A stretch of 64,000 nt of DNA, taken from assembly GCF_026262505.1 (NCBI RefSeq), contig NC_067207.1, positions 11,996,082 through 12,060,081 of the forward strand. Direction: 5' to 3'. This document shows, one piece after another, positions 59,506-64,000 of this stretch. The notes beneath the pieces were generated by a model. It made no database searches. It saw only the letters and a list, made by a program, of their open reading frames with translations, and was not told the DNA's origin. This DNA is from Trichomonas vaginalis G3 (taxonomy: Eukaryota; Parabasalia; Trichomonadida; Trichomonadidae). Position 1 is the first letter of the stretch, and the number at the start of each line of letters is the position of its first letter. Position numbers and translations under genes: made by a program.

Positions 59506-62500
59506 TCACAAATCTTGATCTTCAGAAGGTTTCGGAACAACCGAAGGCTTTGGAATTATTGGTTGTTGTTGTTGCTGCTGCTGTGAAGAAGAAGGAGGAG
59601 TTGATACAGGAACTGTTGCAGGAGGAGTATTTGAAACAGGAGGAACAGTAGGAGGAGGATTTGATGTAGAAGCAGATGGAGTTGGAGGTTGTTGAGGAAT
59701 TCCTTGAGTAGTGACTGTAATATTTGGACCTTGAAGAGCTTTTCTTTGTTGTTGTTGCTGCTGTTGAATCTGTTGCAACTGCTGTGGAGGAAGTTTTCCT
59801 ATCTGCAAGACTTTGTTCTGTATCAACTGCTGCAACAATTGTGGTGATGTAATTGGTGGCAATTTGTTTCCTAAGAATGACAAAGCTCTATTTGGAGATC
59901 CAGGAGGTGGAGGAGGTCCGTTTGGAGTCTGACTTCCATCACCTGGATTCTTTTGATGTCCTTCTTGGTTACCTTCTTCTGCGTGAGATCTTCTTTTCGC
60001 CTGCTTAGGAGCGGCCTTCGTTGTTGAGAAAACTCTTGGAATGTAGTTGACACATTTGTCAGCACCTTCCATGTTCTGGATGCAATAAACAACTGCTGGA
60101 TGTGCCAAACCATAAATATCTGGTCCAGAAATAGAAAGAGCTTTCGGAGTTTGTGTTCTCAACTCGAGAATTCTCTTCAATATCAATGTCCAAGGAGATG
60201 TCGGAGAGTTTCCTTCGTATTTAACTTCCGGATTGTCTTCCATTGAAACTCTAAACAAAGGAATTGCTTCTCCATTGTCAATGATCTCGCAATTGTATCT
60301 AACTCTGTGTGTTGGATCCAATGTCGAAGCGTACAATCTCGTTGACTTGAATCCGGCTGGATAAATGTATCTGTCAGTGTGGAAACCAGTTCTATCTGTG
60401 ACAATGTGGCCGAGTGAGATGATCCATGCTGTTGAAGTTAACATCAAAGGCATGACAGGAGAACCATCAGGATTTCTCTCGATTGTTGGCATCTCGAGTT
60501 CGTCATCTTTAGCTTTACTTGTCTTCTTCTTTTTGGCCTTTGGATTCGTGGCTTCTTTAAGACGAAGACTTTCAAGGGAATTGTTCTGGAAATAGTCCAA
60601 AATGGTGTTCAATCTTCGAATAACTCTTGCATCAGATGTGAAGAAATTCGGGAGATTGTCGCCTTCGAAAACTCCTTTGAATGTTTCTCCTTTCAAAATG
60701 TCCGCGCAAACACCCCATCCTCTCTGCGAAATTGCTTTGAAGAACTCGAATTCGAGGTGGTCGTTCCATGATCTCGGGACATTTCTCCATCTTGGAAGAT
60801 AAGAGAAATATTCAGCAACTTCTTGTTCACTGTATTTGAGGAAAATCTGTCTTAGTTTTGTCAATGACTCGAATCTCTGTTTGATTCTTGTTGCTGTAAC
60901 AGCAGGACCTGTTCCTTCATTAGATTTCTCTTCATCATCCTTTGCGTCGTCATCGTCTTTGTCATTATGTTTCGAGTTGTCATCATTTGATCCTGTATCC
61001 ATCATTTCTTCGACGTATTTCTGCATCTGTTCGTCTGTTTTGTCGTTGAAGCCGCAGATCTCTCTGAACTTGGCCCAATCATGATCTCCGTTCTCTTTAA
61101 GAGGAACTCCACCATGCAACATGTGTTGGAGAACAGTTGATTTATCTCTTTTCAGCCAGATCTTGTTTTTAGGAGCATTTGGTTCGCTCGGCTGATTATC
61201 AGATCTCCTTGACTCTCCATTTAGATATCTCTTTAATCCATGCGCTAATTTGCGTAACCTCGGTGTTAATGATGTTGTTGAGGGGGGTTCTTTGGTGTCA
61301 TCCCCTTTATAAGTAAATTTGAGGTCGTCATCAGCCAAAACTTCTTCTGTACGAGTAAATCCATGTATATATGTTCCGTAGATTAAATATCTATCATCAT
61401 TAGCTGTCCACCATGATGTTGGAGAGTTTCCTTGAACTGTAGGGACAAAGATTTCTTCTGGATTACGATTTGCTTTGTCAACAGCCATGCAAAGATAATA
61501 AAGCATTTCAATTCTCTTTATCCATGCACCTCCTTTCTTTGCAGCTGCCATGACGAATTCAGGATCAATCATTGCAGGTTGTTTCATGAAATCATCATCA
61601 ACAGCAATTGCATCATCATCGCCAATGAAATTAGGATCGAATTCCTTCGAACAAGCTTTATCTAATAACATTCTTGCTGTTGTATATTGGCTGAGATCTG
61701 TTTCAGCATTCAACAATTTTCTTAACATTGCTCTTGCAGCCAATTTGATTTCAATGACACTTCTCTTCAATCCGACCAATTTACTTGCATCATTCCATCT
61801 GTCCCAGCCGTACCATTGCAACAAATGCTGCAATTTATCTCTTTCTGCGCGTTTCCAGTCTCTTGATGTTCCATCATCCAAAGCAGGGTCTTCTTCGTCA
61901 TTCATTCCTTGTGTCTTTTGATGGCGCGTTCTCATTCTTCCGTCATCGTACAAATTCTCTTCGACAACAGCTGGCTCTTGTTGTTGTGGCAACAATTTCT
62001 CCCAGAAATTTGGATCGTTTATGTCTACTTGACTTGAATCATCTCCGAGATCGAAATTGGCTTTACTGAATGACCCTGATGTCGCTTCATTGTAAACCAT
62101 GACTTTCGATTTACTCAATATGTCTTCGATGTCTTGTTCATCGAAATTATCTTCTTCGACATCATTCAGTAAATGATAAGCGCCTTTTCTTAGTAACATG
62201 TCGATCTCTTTATTCGGAGGCATCTTGTCGAGAATGGCATGACCTAATCCAAGCTTCCTACTCGCGGAATCGAACATTGTTTGTTCGTAAGTTCCTTTTG
62301 TTAATAATCTGTAAACTTGGACAGTTTTTGTTTGGCCAATTCTATGACATCTTGCTTGCGCTTGGAGATCGTTTTGTGGATTCCAATCTGAGTCGAAGAT
62401 GATGACAGTATCAGCGGAGTTGAGATTGATACCAATGCCACCTGCACGAGTACTCAAAAGACAAACAAATAATTCGGAATTTGGTTCATTGAATTTGTCA

Positions 62501-64000
62501 ATGATTCCTTGTCTTTTTTCGCCTTTTACTTTGCCATCGATCCTGCAGCTTTGATATCCTTTCATCGCTAGATAGTCTTCTAAGATATCTAATAGATTTG
62601 TCATCTGGGAAAAGATAAGTATTCGATGTCCGTCACTTTTTAGTTTTGGCAAAAGTTTGTCGATCAAAATCATTTTTCCGGATGCTCTGATCATCGCTTG
62701 CAGAAGGATTGAAGGGTTTTGGTTTGCACCTGGGAAGTCCTGAAGAATCCTCTCTTCAGCACCTTTGACCAAATAAGGATGGATGCAAACTTTTCGTAAT
62801 TCCATCGCAATATTAGAACAATGAGCTCCTTTTGTAAGGAATCTAGCGTTGGATTCAAGTATGTCCTTGTAGATTTGCTTCTGGAATTTCGTCATGCCGC
62901 ATTCGATGATTGTTTCCTTCTTTGCAGCAATAGTTTTGTCGACATCACTTTTTAGACGTCGTAAAAGATGTGGTTCGAGCTTCTTTCTTAGCTCAAAAAC
63001 ATCTTCGGCTGTTTCTGCAGCTGTGAGGTCTTGGAATTCGCCTGGGTGAAGGAATTCTAGGAGGGATACTAATTCTTCAAGAGTATTCTGGATGGGAGTA
63101 CCTGTAAGAAGAATTCTGTGGTCACTATGGACATTGGCCAATGCAGAGAATAACTTGGAGTTCTGGTTCTTGAGTCTTTGGGCTTCATCAACAATTAAAA
63201 AGCTCCAATTGAACTGGGAGAAGACTTCTGTATCGTTGATGATGAGTTCGTAGTTGGTGATTAATACATCGAACTTTGGACCCGTTCCGTCCTCATAATT
63301 AAATTCATGTTCGCGGATTGTGTTTCTAGCTTCTTTTGGACCGGTATAAATTACGACATTTAATTTTGTCCATGTGTTGAACTCGCGTAACCAGTTGTAT
63401 AAGGTAACTAAAGGTGCAATTATTAAAAATGGAGTTTGGAGGCCTTCGTGAGTATGTGCGTAGTTTAAAAATGATATGGCTTGGACTGTCTTACCAAGAC
63501 CCATCTCATCTGCTAAAATGCAGTTCGTATTGTTGTACCATCGATGTCTTAACCAATTCATACCTGCAAGTTGATAAGAAAACAGCTCAAGACCACTCTC
63601 TGTCTTTGGTGATTCCTTGAGTTGCTCAAATTTGGCTGGATCTGGTGGGGCTTCAATTTTTTCAGTTTTTGTATTTCGCTTGTTAAATTCCTTGATAGAT
63701 TCTTGATCAACATCGGATTCCCATGTACAGTTTTCGTATCCTAGCAATGACCACTTGACTAAATATTTTGGTGGCTCACTTGATGTATCTATCGCAATAA
63801 TTCTATCAATTTCATCGTACGATGGATCATAAAATGGTGGAGATGTCTGTAATGGATTTTTCTTAATAAACTTGAGTGCACTCTTTTGCTTTTGTGGATA
63901 TTGGTAAAAATCTTCGCCTTTGACCCAGCGACAGTCCCTGTAAGGGCGATTAAATAATTTGACAAAGTAATCATAATCTCCTTCGTCATTCTTTCTATAT
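59506..64000 (-). CDS. CHD-family chromatin remodeller (double chromodomain SNF2 ATPase), 5' end outside window
   Basis: The frame is open to the right edge, so 1,497 residues are seen and the N-terminus is missing. In order: two chromodomains (DYDYFVKLFNRPYRDCRWVKG near the edge, then PPKYLVKWSLLGYENCTWES), the SNF2 helicase with ADEMGLGKTVQ (Walker A), VDEAQRLKN (motif II), LLTGTPIQNTLEELVSLLEF and the second lobe STRAGGIGINL, DWNPQNDLQAQARCHRIGQT. A SANT/SLIDE-like region (RDKLQHLLQWYGWDRWNDAS at about 61860-61790) and a Gln/Pro-rich tail with polyglutamine follow. CHD proteins slide nucleosomes and read methylated H3. The motif II Gln replaces the usual His (DEAH). Confidence 0.95.
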   Translation of the reverse strand, partial: YRKNDEGDYDYFVKLFNRPYRDCRWVKGEDFYQYPQKQKSALKFIKKNPLQTSPPFYDPSYDEIDRIIAIDTSSEPPKYLVKWSLLGYENCTWESDVDQESIKEFNKRNTKTEKIEAPPDPAKFEQLKESPKTESGLELFSYQLAGMNWLRHRWYNNTNCILADEMGLGKTVQAISFLNYAHTHEGLQTPFLIIAPLVTLYNWLREFNTWTKLNVVIYTGPKEARNTIREHEFNYEDGTGPKFDVLITNYELIINDTEVFSQFNWSFLIVDEAQRLKNQNSKLFSALANVHSDHRILLTGTPIQNTLEELVSLLEFLHPGEFQDLTAAETAEDVFELRKKLEPHLLRRLKSDVDKTIAAKKETIIECGMTKFQKQIYKDILESNARFLTKGAHCSNIAMELRKVCIHPYLVKGAEERILQDFPGANQNPSILLQAMIRASGKMILIDKLLPKLKSDGHRILIFSQMTNLLDILEDYLAMKGYQSCRIDGKVKGEKRQGIIDKFNEPNSELFVCLLSTRAGGIGINLNSADTVIIFDSDWNPQNDLQAQARCHRIGQTKTVQVYRLLTKGTYEQTMFDSASRKLGLGHAILDKMPPNKEIDMLLRKGAYHLLNDVEEDNFDEQDIEDILSKSKVMVYNEATSGSFSKANFDLGDDSSQVDINDPNFWEKLLPQQQEPAVVEENLYDDGRMRTRHQKTQGMNDEEDPALDDGTSRDWKRAERDKLQHLLQWYGWDRWNDASKLVGLKRSVIEIKLAARAMLRKLLNAETDLSQYTTARMLLDKACSKEFDPNFIGDDDAIAVDDDFMKQPAMIDPEFVMAAAKKGGAWIKRIEMLYYLCMAVDKANRNPEEIFVPTVQGNSPTSWWTANDDRYLIYGTYIHGFTRTEEVLADDDLKFTYKGDDTKEPPSTTSLTPRLRKLAHGLKRYLNGESRRSDNQPSEPNAPKNKIWLKRDKSTVLQHMLHGGVPLKENGDHDWAKFREICGFNDKTDEQMQKYVEEMMDTGSNDDNSKHNDKDDDDAKDDEEKSNEGTGPAVTATRIKQRFESLTKLRQIFLKYSEQEVAEYFSYLPRWRNVPRSWNDHLEFEFFKAISQRGWGVCADILKGETFKGVFEGDNLPNFFTSDARVIRRLNTILDYFQNNSLESLRLKEATNPKAKKKKTSKAKDDELEMPTIERNPDGSPVMPLMLTSTAWIISLGHIVTDRTGFHTDRYIYPAGFKSTRLYASTLDPTHRVRYNCEIIDNGEAIPLFRVSMEDNPEVKYEGNSPTSPWTLILKRILELRTQTPKALSISGPDIYGLAHPAVVYCIQNMEGADKCVNYIPRVFSTTKAAPKQAKRRSHAEEGNQEGHQKNPGDGSQTPNGPPPPPGSPNRALSFLGNKLPPITSPQLLQQLIQNKVLQIGKLPPQQLQQIQQQQQQQRKALQGPNITVTTQGIPQQPPTPSASTSNPPPTVPPVSNTPPATVPVSTPPSSSQQQQQQQPIIPKPSVVPKPSEDQDL

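Overview
The window looks like a chromosomal segment of a parabasalid protist, most probably Trichomonas vaginalis or a close relative. The clues are AT-rich spacers, intron-less genes packed on both strands, Inr-like TCA(C/T)(A/T) motifs a few bases before several ATGs, TAAA overlapping many stop codons, long ankyrin (DUF3447-like) proteins, chlamydial-Pmp-like and beta-helix surface proteins, and a mariner close to Tvmar1. The species is inferred from these family traits, not from a database match.

Layout. 1-6.3 kb: a partial ankyrin gene, an exostosin-type glycosyltransferase and a divergent WD40 protein. 7-12.4 kb: a small secreted protein, three GC-rich hairpins, a tRNA-Ile, an ankyrin gene and a Pmp-like surface gene, the last two each broken by one frameshift. 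12.8-15.3 kb: a tandem pair of small secreted-protein genes, one split by a 1,038-bp TTAA transposon, plus ankyrin relics. 15.5-20.1 kb: an uncharacterised 723-aa protein, an ankyrin protein and the Hsp90 co-chaperone p23. 20.3-22.2 kb: a 1.9-kb element with inverted ends and 11-bp direct flanks, holding a 121-bp tandem array and a coding fragment that looks captured (Pack-MULE-like). 22.7-32 kb: beta-helix surface proteins (two open, one decayed), a ZNF598/Hel2-like E3 ligase, a tRNA-Gln, a GT61-like glycosyltransferase and a small gene. 34-39.9 kb: a DNA transposon of about 5.9 kb with perfect 252-bp inverted repeats and a DDE-type transposase. 40.3-54 kb: a SERCA-type calcium pump, an importin-beta-like karyopherin and a giant USP9X/USP24-like deubiquitinase. 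54-64 kb: a decayed mariner, a membrane-anchored beta-lactamase-fold protein without its catalytic lysine, a Rab-like GTPase with an N-terminal extension and a CHD-type chromatin remodeller running off the end.

The housekeeping genes (Hsp90 cofactor, ribosome-quality-control ligase, deubiquitinase, calcium pump, nuclear import, chromatin remodelling) are not an operon; each seems to have its own promoter. The accessory part is surface and ankyrin genes under duplication and decay, together with at least five DNA transposons. The most notable observations are the Pack-MULE-like element with its tandem array, the long-TIR transposon, the TTAA element that interrupts a gene exactly, the beta-lactamase-like probable pseudoenzyme and the tRNA-Ile with a GAT anticodon.
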